DNA of 12,997 nt from NCBI GenBank assembly GCA_051745935.1, contig JBNJEM010000153.1:1-12997 (forward strand), read 5' to 3'. Each line of letters opens with the position of its first letter. Positions within the stretch are counted from its first letter, which is position 1. Below are positions 1 through 6,232 of this stretch, one piece after another. A program made the position numbers and the translations under genes. The DNA is from JBNJEM01 sp051745935 (lineage in GTDB: Bacteria > Planctomycetota > Planctomycetia > Pirellulales > Pirellulaceae). The notes under the pieces were generated by a model. It had not been told where the DNA came from. It worked only from the letters and a program-made list of their open reading frames with translations, and did no database searches.

Positions 1-2
1 AC

Positions 3-302
3 GCGGCCGGGACGAAGCCGGTCGCGATTTCGCAGCCTGAAATCGTGCTGCAGCTGTTCCGGGACGGGAAGTTCGTCAAGTACACCTTGACGGGCGATCG
101 AGACTCGGAAGCTTCATCTGGCTCCGCGTCCCGGTTTAGTATCATCGATGCCAAACTTTGCAACGCGCTGTGTCACGAGGAGCAAATCAGGGGGCGGATC
201 CAGGTGACGATTGACGGGACACCTTATACGGGCACGATCGAACATGCCAGCCACGGAGACCATGATCACGACGGGCAAGACCATGCATCCCATGAACACT
301 GA
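3..302 (+). CDS. 3' end of a protein with a His/Asp-rich C-terminal tail (partial)
   Basis: The reading frame is open from the left edge, so the true start lies outside the window; the GTG at 45 is probably internal. The visible 99 residues form a mixed, beta-rich-looking domain that includes a CNALCHEE stretch and the segment RIQVTIDGTPYTGTIEHA. The last 19 residues are a low-complexity tail of His, Asp and Gly (HASHGDHDHDGQDHASHEH). Such tails usually bind divalent metals such as Zn, Ni or Cu; that role here is inferred. Short proteins or domains ending in a TIDG.xYxGxI strand plus a His tail look familiar from planctomycete genomes, but I cannot name the family. The next gene is convergent, so nothing visible shares its operon. 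Confidence is high that it is coding and low for function. Confidence 0.75.
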   Translation, partial: AAGTKPVAISQPEIVLQLFRDGKFVKYTLTGDRDSEASSGSASRFSIIDAKLCNALCHEEQIRGRIQVTIDGTPYTGTIEHASHGDHDHDGQDHASHEH

Positions 303-329
303 TCTCTCCATACCCGCATGGCGATTGTT

Positions 330-348
330 TGATCACTCGCGGTGATTA
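330..348. terminator. Small hairpin between convergent genes (weak terminator candidate)
   Basis: TGATCAC and GTGATTA flank a 5-nt TCGCG loop; six of seven positions pair. It lies 28 bp after the stop of the His-tail gene and 39 bp past the stop of the small minus-strand gene. No T-tract follows on either strand, so intrinsic termination is doubtful. The rest of 303-386 shows nothing else. Confidence 0.25.
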
Positions 349-386
349 GTTCGACAGAGAACCTTTCGGGGCGGAATTGAGGCGAT

Positions 387-659
387 CTACCGGCGGTGGC
401 AACAGGTGAGTTTTGCCAAGTGAGCCAACCGCTCCAACGTCGGCCGGTCAAGATAGTCGAGCCGTCCCGACCGAACCGGGATTTGGCTGACTCGCACAAC
501 TCGAACGAGCTCCGAGCGGCTCAGCTGGCGAATCCGCTCAGCGGACAATCTGGCAATGGTCGCTCTCTCCGAGCCCTGTCGGTCCGCCGCCCCTCCGACG
601 ATCGACGGACGCCCGGCATCGGTAGGCGACCACGGCTGCGTTGTCTGGGATACGAACAT
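387..659 (-). CDS. Small conserved-looking hypothetical protein (90 aa) downstream of csrA
   Basis: The start is supported by GAGGTGA, a seven-base match to the anti-Shine-Dalgarno, placed three bases before the ATG (positions 663-669 on the plus strand). The N-terminal 35 residues look disordered (Pro, Ser, Gly, Gln). Residues 38-90 look like a compact helical domain, with LSAERIRQLSRSELVRVV, a short PVRSGRLDYLD linker, then TLERLAHLAKL ending in a Cys-Cys pair and basic residues. No signal peptide or membrane segment is seen. The pattern 'LSR-E-L-V-VV...DR-TLERL--LA' resembles small planctomycete proteins I have seen, but I cannot name a family. It lies 237 bp downstream of csrA on the same strand and may be co-transcribed with it. 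An overlapping plus-strand frame has no comparable ribosome binding site. Confidence 0.65.
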   Translation of the reverse strand: MFVSQTTQPWSPTDAGRPSIVGGAADRQGSERATIARLSAERIRQLSRSELVRVVRVSQIPVRSGRLDYLDRPTLERLAHLAKLTCCHRR

Positions 660-896
660 AGGTCACCTCTTCGCCTTTGACGTTTGTTGCGGGACATAAT
701 GTTCTTGCGGAACCTATCCAGTCACGGCCCAATTGCTCCCCCCACCCTGTTCCTTGCGGCGAACCCCTCGTTTCACGGGTTCGCATCCAAAGAGTGGAAG
801 GAAACGGAAGTGTTGCCCCTCCGTTTGACCAAACGATTGGGGCGCCCTGCCTGCATCGGCACGGCTCCCGGCCCGTGATACCGCAAGCGGGCACCG
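660..896. other. Spacer between csrA and the small downstream gene
   Basis: No convincing gene is present on either strand. The only structures noticed are weak GC hairpins just after the csrA stop: CACGG/CCGTG at 860-877 and CCGC-AA-GCGG at 881-890. Neither has a T-tract. The spacer could be an untranslated part of a csrA transcript or hold a separate promoter; no clear promoter was recognised. Confidence 0.4.
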
Positions 897-1106
897 TTAG
901 GCCAAACTCCGCGACTCTTCGGGGCTCACCAAACCGGGCTGCCAGTTATCGGCGATTTGGCGGTGAACTTCTTCGCGATGAACGGGTAACTCCCGAGGCG
1001 CGCTGACGCCCAATCGCACCCGCCCCTTGTGGACCGCCAACACGGTGACGTGAATACTGCCACCAATACAAATCTTCTCTCCGACTTTCCGAGTCAAAAC
1101 CAACAT
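897..1106 (-). CDS. csrA: Carbon storage regulator CsrA/RsmA (69 aa)
   Basis: CsrA is a dimeric RNA-binding protein that recognises GGA motifs in hairpin loops of mRNA leaders. It usually blocks ribosome binding and also controls flagellin and carbon metabolism genes. The protein starts MLVLTRKVGE and continues IGGSIHVTVLAVHKGRVRLGV, then SAPRELPVHREEV. The two RNA-contact regions are intact: the N-terminal L4-T5-R6 and V42-H43-R44-E45-E46, with Arg44 aligning to the critical Arg of E. coli CsrA. Length is normal, with a short divergent tail (residues 54-69). The start at 1106 is set by the conserved MLVLTR and by GGAGGA (1113-1118) six bases upstream. The frame stays open to 1676, but that extension is not CsrA-like. 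It is divergent from the sigma54 activator at 1677, and a sigma54-type promoter lies 132 bp upstream. Confidence 0.95.
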   Translation of the reverse strand: MLVLTRKVGEKICIGGSIHVTVLAVHKGRVRLGVSAPRELPVHREEVHRQIADNWQPGLVSPEESRSLA

Positions 1107-1112
1107 TTCGAT

Positions 1113-1154
1113 TCCTCCGTGGCACATGGCTCCCAGCGCCCGATGCGCGTCCAT
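1113..1154 (-). promoter_or_regulatory. Two ANGGA motifs in the csrA leader (possible CsrA autoregulation)
   Basis: On the minus strand ACGGA (1116-1120) runs directly into the ribosome binding site GGAGGA (1113-1118). ATGGA (1150-1154) lies 34 bases further upstream, inside the leader predicted from the sigma54 promoter. CsrA is known to bind ANGGA, usually at two or more sites with one over the Shine-Dalgarno, repressing its own or target mRNAs. The motifs are seen directly; binding is inferred. Confidence 0.4.
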
Positions 1155-1237
1155 TGGGTTGTCACTCTCGCGGGCCTCCCAAATGTTCTTGATTCTCACG
1201 CCAATCATTCCACCCAGGCGACCTTCGGGACCGAATC

Positions 1238-1252
1238 GCAAATGGTGTGCCA
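1238..1252 (-). promoter_or_regulatory. Sigma54 (-24/-12) promoter upstream of csrA
   Basis: On the minus strand the sequence is TGGCAC-ACCAT-TTGC. The invariant GG (1251-1250) and GC (1239-1238) are separated by exactly 10 bases, as in the sigma54 consensus TGGCAC-N5-TTGC. A T precedes TGGCAC, also as in the consensus. The predicted start site is near 1226, giving a 120-nt leader to the csrA ATG at 1106. The divergent neighbour at 1677 encodes a sigma54-dependent activator, which makes a functional match more likely than chance. Confidence 0.6.
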
Positions 1253-1348
1253 AATCGATTCCGGCGCCCGTTATCAACGAGACCGTCCCTGTCAAGCCCT
1301 CTTGGGGCCCCGGTCTACCCATCAGTTGAGGGCGTTTCGGGGCGTGCC

Positions 1349-1398
1349 AGGGGCAAGGCGCGGCGCCGCGGGCGCCAATTGTTGCCCCCTTTGCCCCT
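1349..1398. repeat. GC-rich inverted repeat, candidate activator site or RNA hairpin
   Basis: AGGGGCAA (1349-1356) is perfectly complementary to TTGCCCCT (1391-1398). Inside it GGCGC (1357-1361) pairs with GCGCC (1372-1376), leaving a GC-rich loop. A second TTGCCCC at 1382-1388 is an alternative partner. It sits about 123-172 bp upstream of the predicted csrA start site, the usual range for enhancer-like sites of sigma54 activators. It could instead fold in an RNA. No T-tract suggests a terminator. Confidence 0.4.
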
Positions 1399-1410
1399 AG
1401 CGGATAGAAT
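1382..1410 (+). promoter_or_regulatory. Weak sigma70-type promoter candidate for the activator gene
   Basis: TTGCCC (1382-1387) and TAGAAT (1405-1410) are spaced 17 bases apart on the plus strand. A transcript starting near 1417 would have a leader of about 260 nt before the activator ATG at 1677. The -35 half overlaps the right arm of the inverted repeat at 1349-1398, so a protein bound there could repress or autoregulate. In GC-rich DNA such matches are weak evidence. Confidence 0.25.
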
Positions 1411-1496
1411 GAGGGCGACCCGTTGGACGGCTTCCGCCGCGAAAACAGGGGGGCCGCATTCGGTTGTGCTGGTGCCGGACGCGGCGCTACTGGGTA

Positions 1497-1523
1497 CATA
1501 TGACACATATGACACGCATGACA
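1497..1523. repeat. Three tandem copies of a 9-bp unit (CATATGACA)
   Basis: CATATGACA (1497-1505) and CATATGACA (1506-1514) are followed by the variant CGCATGACA (1515-1523). Period 9 is close to one helical turn. The array lies in the csrA/activator spacer, 154 bp before the activator start. It could be a small satellite or a set of binding sites; no protein-coding explanation was found. Confidence 0.6.
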
Positions 1524-1676
1524 CGGCGGTCTGGGTGTGCTCCCATGAGTTGCAACCGCAGCGGGGCTAGGGCCTCCTGGAGAAAGCCTCGTGCCGGCGC
1601 GACCGATCCAGGAACCGGGGAAGGGGCGGCGGAGTTGGACCAAGGAATTCTGTAACTCCCGAGACAAGGCGTTCAC

Positions 1677-4487
1677 ATGAGTGACAAGTTCCGCATACTC
1701 GTGGTCGATGACGATCCGGTTCAGCGAGAGATCGCGGCGCGGGATTTAGGGGCGGCGGGATTCGAAGTGATCGAAGCCGCGAGGGCGAGCGATACCCTTT
1801 CCATTGCCAACGCGCATCGGCCGGATATCGTGCTTCTCAGCTTGGCCCTGGCGGATGGTTCGTCGCACACCTTGCTGGAAGATCTCAAGGCGAATTCTGC
1901 TTTGTGCGGAACGACGGTTATTCTTGTTTCTCGAGAAGGCCAAACCTCGGAGGAGCGGGTGGAGGGGCTCAAGCGCGGGGCCGACGACGTGCTTACCAGG
2001 CCGCTGGTGGCTAGAGAACTGATTGCCCGCGTCCAATCGCATATCGAGTCGCATCAGGCCCAAGCGGCGTTGCAACGCGAGGCCGAGACTTATCGGATGG
2101 TCGCCGAGTTTGCGGCGGACTGGATCTACTGGACCATGCCGGACGGAAAGCTTCGTTACGTCGCGCCGGTTTGCGAGTGCATTAGTGGCTACGGGCCGGA
2201 GGCGTTTCAAAAACGCCCGTCGCTGTTAAGGGACATTGTTTTCGAGGAAGACAAAGCCTCGTGGGATGAACATTGCAGACACAGCCATGAGGGCCAGAGC
2301 CCGCATAAGATTGAATTTCGGATTACGCGGCGCGACGGCCGGATCGTTTGGCTCGAACACGTGTGTCGTCCGGTCTTGGACGAGCACGGAAGGTTCTTGG
2401 GCATCCGAGCCAACAATCGAGACATCACGGAACGCAAGCAGGCGGAATGGGAACGTGGCATTACGCTACGGTTGTTGAGCGAAGCGAGCGGTGCCAATGA
2501 TTTGCGTGATCTGCTCAAGGATATCACCTCATTGTTGCAGCGTTTATCCGGGGTCGCCGCGGTCGGTTTGCGGCTGCGCAATGGCGACGACTACCCTTAC
2601 TTTGAAACACATGGGTTTCCGCCGGAGTTCGTGGAGGGGGAGACGCATCTCTGCGCTGCCGATTCGCGGGGGCGTCTTCTGAGAAATCAGCGTGGCGATC
2701 CGGTGTTGGAGTGCATGTGCGGGAAGATTCTCCGCGGAGGCGTCGATCCAGGGTCACCGTTGTTCACGGAGCAGGGAAGTTTCTGGACGAACAGCACGAG
2801 TGACCTGGCGGCTGCCATGACCGCCACCGAAAAGCCAACTCGCGGGCGGTACCGATGCCAAGCGGCAGGGTATGAGTCCGTGGCCCTGATTCCTTTGCGG
2901 GCGTCGGGCGAGACGCTGGGGTTGCTGCAGTTCAATGATCGGCGAAAGGGCGCATTTTCCGCTCGCCGCATCGAGCTTTTTGAACGAGTGGCCTACAATG
3001 TCGCGGCGGCCGTGGCGGAGCACAAAGCCGTGCAGGCGCTTCGCGCCAGCGAGGAAAAGCTGCGCCGCCAACACGAACGGCTCGCCGAGGCGCAACGCAT
3101 TGCTCATCTGGGCAGTTGGGATTGGGATATCGCCAGGAATGAACTGTCGTGGTCTGACGAAGTCTATCGGATCTTTGGATTGCAGCCCCAGGAATTCGGG
3201 GCGACCTATGACGCGTTTCTGGCTTCCGTGCACGTTGACGACCGCGAGGCGGTCGAACAAGCGGTAAAACGGGCCTTGACGGATTCGGCGAGCCACTATC
3301 GTATTGAGCATCGCGTGATGCGTCCGGACGGCGCCAACCGCGTCGTGCGTGAACAAGGGCGCGTAACCTTCGACGCCGATGGCCGCCCCGTACACATGAT
3401 TGGGACGGTCCACGACATCACGGAACAGCACGCGGCGGATCAGAAATTGCGAAACGCCCTGGAAAAAGTCGAGGAACTGAAGGACCGGCTGCGCGCGGAG
3501 AATACCTACCTTCAAGAGGAAATCAAGGGATCACACGGCTTCGACGAAATCGTGGGGGAAAGCGAGCCCCTGCGTGTTACGCTCACCAGAATTGAGCACG
3601 TAGCCAAAACCGATGCCAGCGTCCTGTTGCTTGGCGAAACCGGTACGGGGAAGGAACTCTTTGCTCGAACCGTTCACAATCTCAGCTCGCGCAATGATCA
3701 CCCACTGGTGAAAGTCAATTGCGCGGCGCTACCGTCCAGCCTCATCGAGAGTGAGTTGTTCGGACACGTGAAAGGGGCGTTCACCGGCGCGGTGTCCGAC
3801 AAGGTGGGACGGTTTGAGTTGGCCGATGGCGGAACCCTGTTTTTGGATGAGATCGGAGAGCTGGATCCAAAACTGCAAACCAAGCTGCTCCATGTCCTGC
3901 AAGAGGGCGAATTCGAGAAGATCGGTTCGGCGGAAACCTTGAAAGTGGACGTTCGTGTCATTGCCGCGACCAATCGGGATCTCGGTCGGAGTGTGGAAGA
4001 GGGCGCGTTTCGGCCGGATCTTTACTACCGGTTGGCTGTGTTTCCCATCGAAATCCCTCCACTCCGCCAGCGGCGCGGGGACATTCCCATGCTGGCTTGG
4101 CATTTTCTCATGAAAAAACGGGCCCGGTTGGGAAAACCAATCGACACGATTCCGCCGGATGTATTGACCGAGCTGATGCAATACGATTGGCCGGGCAATA
4201 TCCGGGAGCTGGAGAATGTCATTGAACGCGCCATGATCCTTTCCGCCGGTCCGGCCTTGCAGCTCAGTGAGTCGCTGGAAGTGCCCAGCAAACACCGCGT
4301 GGCAGCCGGCTCCTCGTCCAGCCTGGAGGAGATTGACCGCACTCACATCATCGACGTGCTGCGGGAGTGCGATTGGAAGGTCAAGGGGACCAACAACGCG
4401 GCGGATCGTTTGGGATTGACCCCGAGTACGCTGCGCTACCGCATGCGGAAGCTCGGCATCGAACGGCCGCCAAGACGGCCGCGGTAA
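1677..4487 (+). CDS. Sigma54-dependent activator with pseudo-receiver, PAS-GAF-PAS sensor, AAA+ and Fis-type HTH
   Basis: This 936-residue cytoplasmic regulator is predicted to remodel sigma54 RNA polymerase at -24/-12 promoters using ATP. Domains in order are: receiver fold (about 5-122), PAS (138-256, ending in the usual DITERK), GAF (262-450), PAS (470-585), a short coiled coil (586-615), AAA+ (622-855), and a Fis-type helix-turn-helix (887-930). The AAA+ motor looks fully active: Walker A GETGTGKE (653-660), sigma54-contacting GAFTGA (700-705), Walker B LFLDE (721-725), ATNRD (764-768) and WPGNIRELEN (838-847). The receiver keeps the acidic DDD (11-13), but the phospho-acceptor position is Ser55 and the usual Lys is Arg108, so it should not be phosphorylated normally. 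The AAA+/HTH part resembles FhlA-type activators. A weak AAGG precedes the ATG. It is divergent from csrA, which has a sigma54-type promoter. It could also act on distant genes. Confidence 0.93.
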   Translation: MSDKFRILVVDDDPVQREIAARDLGAAGFEVIEAARASDTLSIANAHRPDIVLLSLALADGSSHTLLEDLKANSALCGTTVILVSREGQTSEERVEGLKRGADDVLTRPLVARELIARVQSHIESHQAQAALQREAETYRMVAEFAADWIYWTMPDGKLRYVAPVCECISGYGPEAFQKRPSLLRDIVFEEDKASWDEHCRHSHEGQSPHKIEFRITRRDGRIVWLEHVCRPVLDEHGRFLGIRANNRDITERKQAEWERGITLRLLSEASGANDLRDLLKDITSLLQRLSGVAAVGLRLRNGDDYPYFETHGFPPEFVEGETHLCAADSRGRLLRNQRGDPVLECMCGKILRGGVDPGSPLFTEQGSFWTNSTSDLAAAMTATEKPTRGRYRCQAAGYESVALIPLRASGETLGLLQFNDRRKGAFSARRIELFERVAYNVAAAVAEHKAVQALRASEEKLRRQHERLAEAQRIAHLGSWDWDIARNELSWSDEVYRIFGLQPQEFGATYDAFLASVHVDDREAVEQAVKRALTDSASHYRIEHRVMRPDGANRVVREQGRVTFDADGRPVHMIGTVHDITEQHAADQKLRNALEKVEELKDRLRAENTYLQEEIKGSHGFDEIVGESEPLRVTLTRIEHVAKTDASVLLLGETGTGKELFARTVHNLSSRNDHPLVKVNCAALPSSLIESELFGHVKGAFTGAVSDKVGRFELADGGTLFLDEIGELDPKLQTKLLHVLQEGEFEKIGSAETLKVDVRVIAATNRDLGRSVEEGAFRPDLYYRLAVFPIEIPPLRQRRGDIPMLAWHFLMKKRARLGKPIDTIPPDVLTELMQYDWPGNIRELENVIERAMILSAGPALQLSESLEVPSKHRVAAGSSSSLEEIDRTHIIDVLRECDWKVKGTNNAADRLGLTPSTLRYRMRKLGIERPPRRPR

Positions 4488-4568
4488 GCCTTCCAGCCGC
4501 CCTGGTTTCGGCCCTCTTTGACGCATGACGCCCGCCATTTGCCCCGGCAGAGGGCTCCGCAAGCCGCT

Positions 4569-4619
4569 CCCCCCCCCGCGCTCTTGCAGGGGGAAATCAG
4601 GCGCAATCATGGGCCCATG
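4569..4619. repeat. C9 tract, C/G hairpin and 12-bp palindrome in a convergent spacer
   Basis: A run of nine C (4569-4577) can pair with GGGGG (4589-4593) across an 11-nt loop. A perfect palindrome CATGGGCCCATG follows at 4608-4619. This dense symmetry sits in the 285-bp gap between convergent genes (4488-4772), which otherwise holds no gene I can support. It may be a REP-like intergenic repeat or a structured transcript end; no second copy is present in the window. Confidence 0.35.
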
Positions 4620-4707
4620 GGTGGCGGAACGGACCCGCGGACGCGGAAACCCGGCGCCTACGCGGGCCGAGGATTCCCGACGCCCTGACCGTGGCCTCCA
4701 TGACGTT

Positions 4708-4729
4708 GAGCCGATTCGATAAATCGCTC
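4708..4729. terminator. Hairpin near the end of the convergent spacer (terminator candidate)
   Basis: GAG plus CGATT (4708-4716, with one bulged C) pairs with AATCG plus CTC (4722-4729) around a 5-nt loop. It lies 44 bp past the stop of the minus-strand propeller gene. No T-tract follows on either strand, so it is a weak candidate. Confidence 0.3.
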
Positions 4730-4772
4730 TCACGTCAATCGTCGAGGTCTTATCGCCACCGTGTCCCAGCCG

Positions 4773-5957
4773 TCACTTAATAAGCCGATTCTCCAAGAAG
4801 TCGACGTGGTTGTTGCCTTGGTTGGCGTTGTCACCCACTGGCTGCCATAGTTTGCCCATGATGTCGATATCCCCGTCGCCATCGATATCGCCCGCCACGG
4901 CGTCGTGAGTGCCCAGGTTTCCGTCGAAGACAATATGCGTCTTGAACGTCTTGCCGTCGCCGGAGACGTTTTCCCAGATGAACCATCGATGCGGTTTCAC
5001 GCCGAACCGTTCCATTTCGCCGCTGAAAATGTCCAGATCGCCGTCGTTGTCGAAATCGGCGACGGCGAGCGAGTGAAAGGGGCCGTTATGCTCCGGGTCG
5101 GTTTGCGGCAGCACATGGGGCGTCCACGGACTCTTATGTGGATTCTCGGGCGCCTCGAACCACGCGACTTTGGCGCCTGAAAACTCCGCTTCGGTCAGCA
5201 CGATGTCATTGCGCCCGTCTCCGTTGATGTCGGCAACGCAACTCTTGGACGCCAAATAGGAAAACGAGGGCTGCTTACGGTCGGCCCATGGAATGCCGCA
5301 GAATTCGCGCACTTTCCACTGGCTGCCGTTGTTAATGTTTTCGAACCAAACCTGGCTTCGAACGACATCGATGTCGCCATCGGCGTCCAGATCGCCGACC
5401 GATAATCCCGCATGAACGGAATCACCGATTCTCTCATGCGGCCATGATCCTCCAGGATTGTCTTTGTTAATGACGTAATAGCGCAGGTCATTCCGGTCCG
5501 ACATGGTGAACACCTCGGGAAATCCGTCGCCGGTTGCATCCGCCGCGCTTACGTCATGAACCCCTTTGAGTGTCTCATCAAAAACAAACCGGGGCCACGG
5601 TGTTGCTTTCGCGTTTTCGGGCTGCCTGTACCACGCGCCACCCGTGACGAAATCGAGCCGCCCGTCGCGGTCGACGTCCAGGGCCGCTCCCCCGACCTCG
5701 GAGGGCGAATTCTCGCCGATGACGTGCATGACCCATGTCTGATCGTCTTCGTATTCATACCAGCGAATGTTTCCGCCGCTCTTGCCGGTTATGAAATCCA
5801 AGTCGCCGTCTCCATCCAAGTCGACCAGGGCCGTCTGGCCCCAGGCGCTGCCGGGAAGTTCTGGATCGACCAGATGATGCCTGAACGTGAACGGCTGGCT
5901 CCACGCTGGCACGGCCAGAAGCAGAAATGTGATCGTCAGTAGAGTGTTGTTTTTCAT
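4773..5957 (-). CDS. Secreted FG-GAP/VCBS-repeat seven-bladed beta-propeller protein
   Basis: The 394-residue protein begins with a Sec signal peptide: a short basic start, hydrophobic core LLTITFLLLAV, and a likely cut after AWS (residue 20). The mature part holds seven Asp-rich calcium-binding-type loops at residues 46-54, 94-102, 140-148, 189-197, 243-251, 301-309 and 357-365 (for example DLDGDGDLD). These are spaced 46-58 residues apart, which fits one seven-bladed propeller like the integrin alpha head. Loop three (DATGDGFPE) is the least canonical. No enzyme domain, sorting tail or dockerin is seen, so the chain is essentially the propeller alone. Such proteins act in surface adhesion or polysaccharide contact; the ligand is unknown. 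Only a weak GGG-type ribosome site precedes the ATG, which is chosen because it gives a perfect signal peptide. It appears monocistronic. Confidence 0.9.
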   Translation of the reverse strand: MKNNTLLTITFLLLAVPAWSQPFTFRHHLVDPELPGSAWGQTALVDLDGDGDLDFITGKSGGNIRWYEYEDDQTWVMHVIGENSPSEVGGAALDVDRDGRLDFVTGGAWYRQPENAKATPWPRFVFDETLKGVHDVSAADATGDGFPEVFTMSDRNDLRYYVINKDNPGGSWPHERIGDSVHAGLSVGDLDADGDIDVVRSQVWFENINNGSQWKVREFCGIPWADRKQPSFSYLASKSCVADINGDGRNDIVLTEAEFSGAKVAWFEAPENPHKSPWTPHVLPQTDPEHNGPFHSLAVADFDNDGDLDIFSGEMERFGVKPHRWFIWENVSGDGKTFKTHIVFDGNLGTHDAVAGDIDGDGDIDIMGKLWQPVGDNANQGNNHVDFLENRLIK

Positions 5958-6039
5958 CGTCTTTTACCCATTCATGCTGAGGATGACAGCTGAGACATGC
6001 CCCGCCTCCAACTCGGTAAAGCCACGCTGGCATGATTGA

Positions 6040-6204
6040 TTACGAGAAACCATGACACCACCATTCCGGTTTGCTGTCATCCAAGGAGTTTTGGAAGCGG
6101 AAGTCAGGTTTTGTAACCGGCTGTAAGATATGCCGGTCGCGGATGACTTTCTCGGCCGCGAGTCCGACCAACGGGAGGACGGCTTGCGCCGGGCAGGTTT
6201 CCAC
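6040..6204 (-). CDS. Possible small protein or gene remnant upstream of the propeller gene
   Basis: The frame is open from 6258 to the TAA at 6040-6042 and reads like real protein. It starts at a GTG with ETCPAQAVLPLVGLAAEKVI, then has a basic DRH segment and an aromatic C-terminus PEWWCHGFS. Codon third positions are mostly G or C, and composition is balanced. From the GTG at 6202-6204 it would be 54 residues, but the ribosome site is weak. The frame continues sensibly upstream of the GTG (TILQAVGFFR) before a TGA at 6259-6261. This suggests either a gene that lost its 5' part or a frameshift. I do not recognise the family. The opposite strand also carries a 32-codon frame here, so the call is uncertain. 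Confidence 0.33.
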   Translation of the reverse strand: METCPAQAVLPLVGLAAEKVIRDRHILQPVTKPDFRFQNSLDDSKPEWWCHGFS

Positions 6205-6232
6205 CCGGAAAAATCCAACCGCCTGTAAGATA
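6115..6232. repeat. Pair of 16-bp direct repeats, 102 bp apart
   Basis: AACCGGCTGTAAGATA (6115-6130) and AACCGCCTGTAAGATA (6217-6232) differ at one base. On the minus strand they encode ILQPV and ILQAV within the coding-like frame at 6040-6258, so they may be a partial internal duplication of that remnant. Alternatively they are paired binding sites upstream of the propeller gene. Confidence 0.55.

Noticed and set aside
1107..1676. N-terminal extension of csrA in the same open frame (190 extra codons)
   Set aside because: The extension is not CsrA-like. MLVLTR at 1106 with GGAGGA six bases upstream is the normal CsrA start, and the extension covers the sigma54 promoter.
2754..3515. 253-codon minus-strand frame
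   Set aside because: It is antisense to the GAF and second PAS domain and has no recognisable motif or ribosome site.
3729..4733. 334-codon minus-strand frame
   Set aside because: It is antisense to the AAA+ domain and HTH of the activator, whose motifs are complete; the frame is a by-product of GC-rich codons.
5983..5997. CxxCH haem-binding-like motif (CLSCH) on the minus strand just upstream of the propeller gene
   Set aside because: It lies in a short frame that runs into the propeller gene out of phase, with no ribosome site or cytochrome context; likely chance.
6130..6228. 32-codon plus-strand frame beginning MPVADDFLGRE between the direct repeats
   Set aside because: It has no ribosome site, and the minus-strand frame over the same bases is longer and more protein-like.
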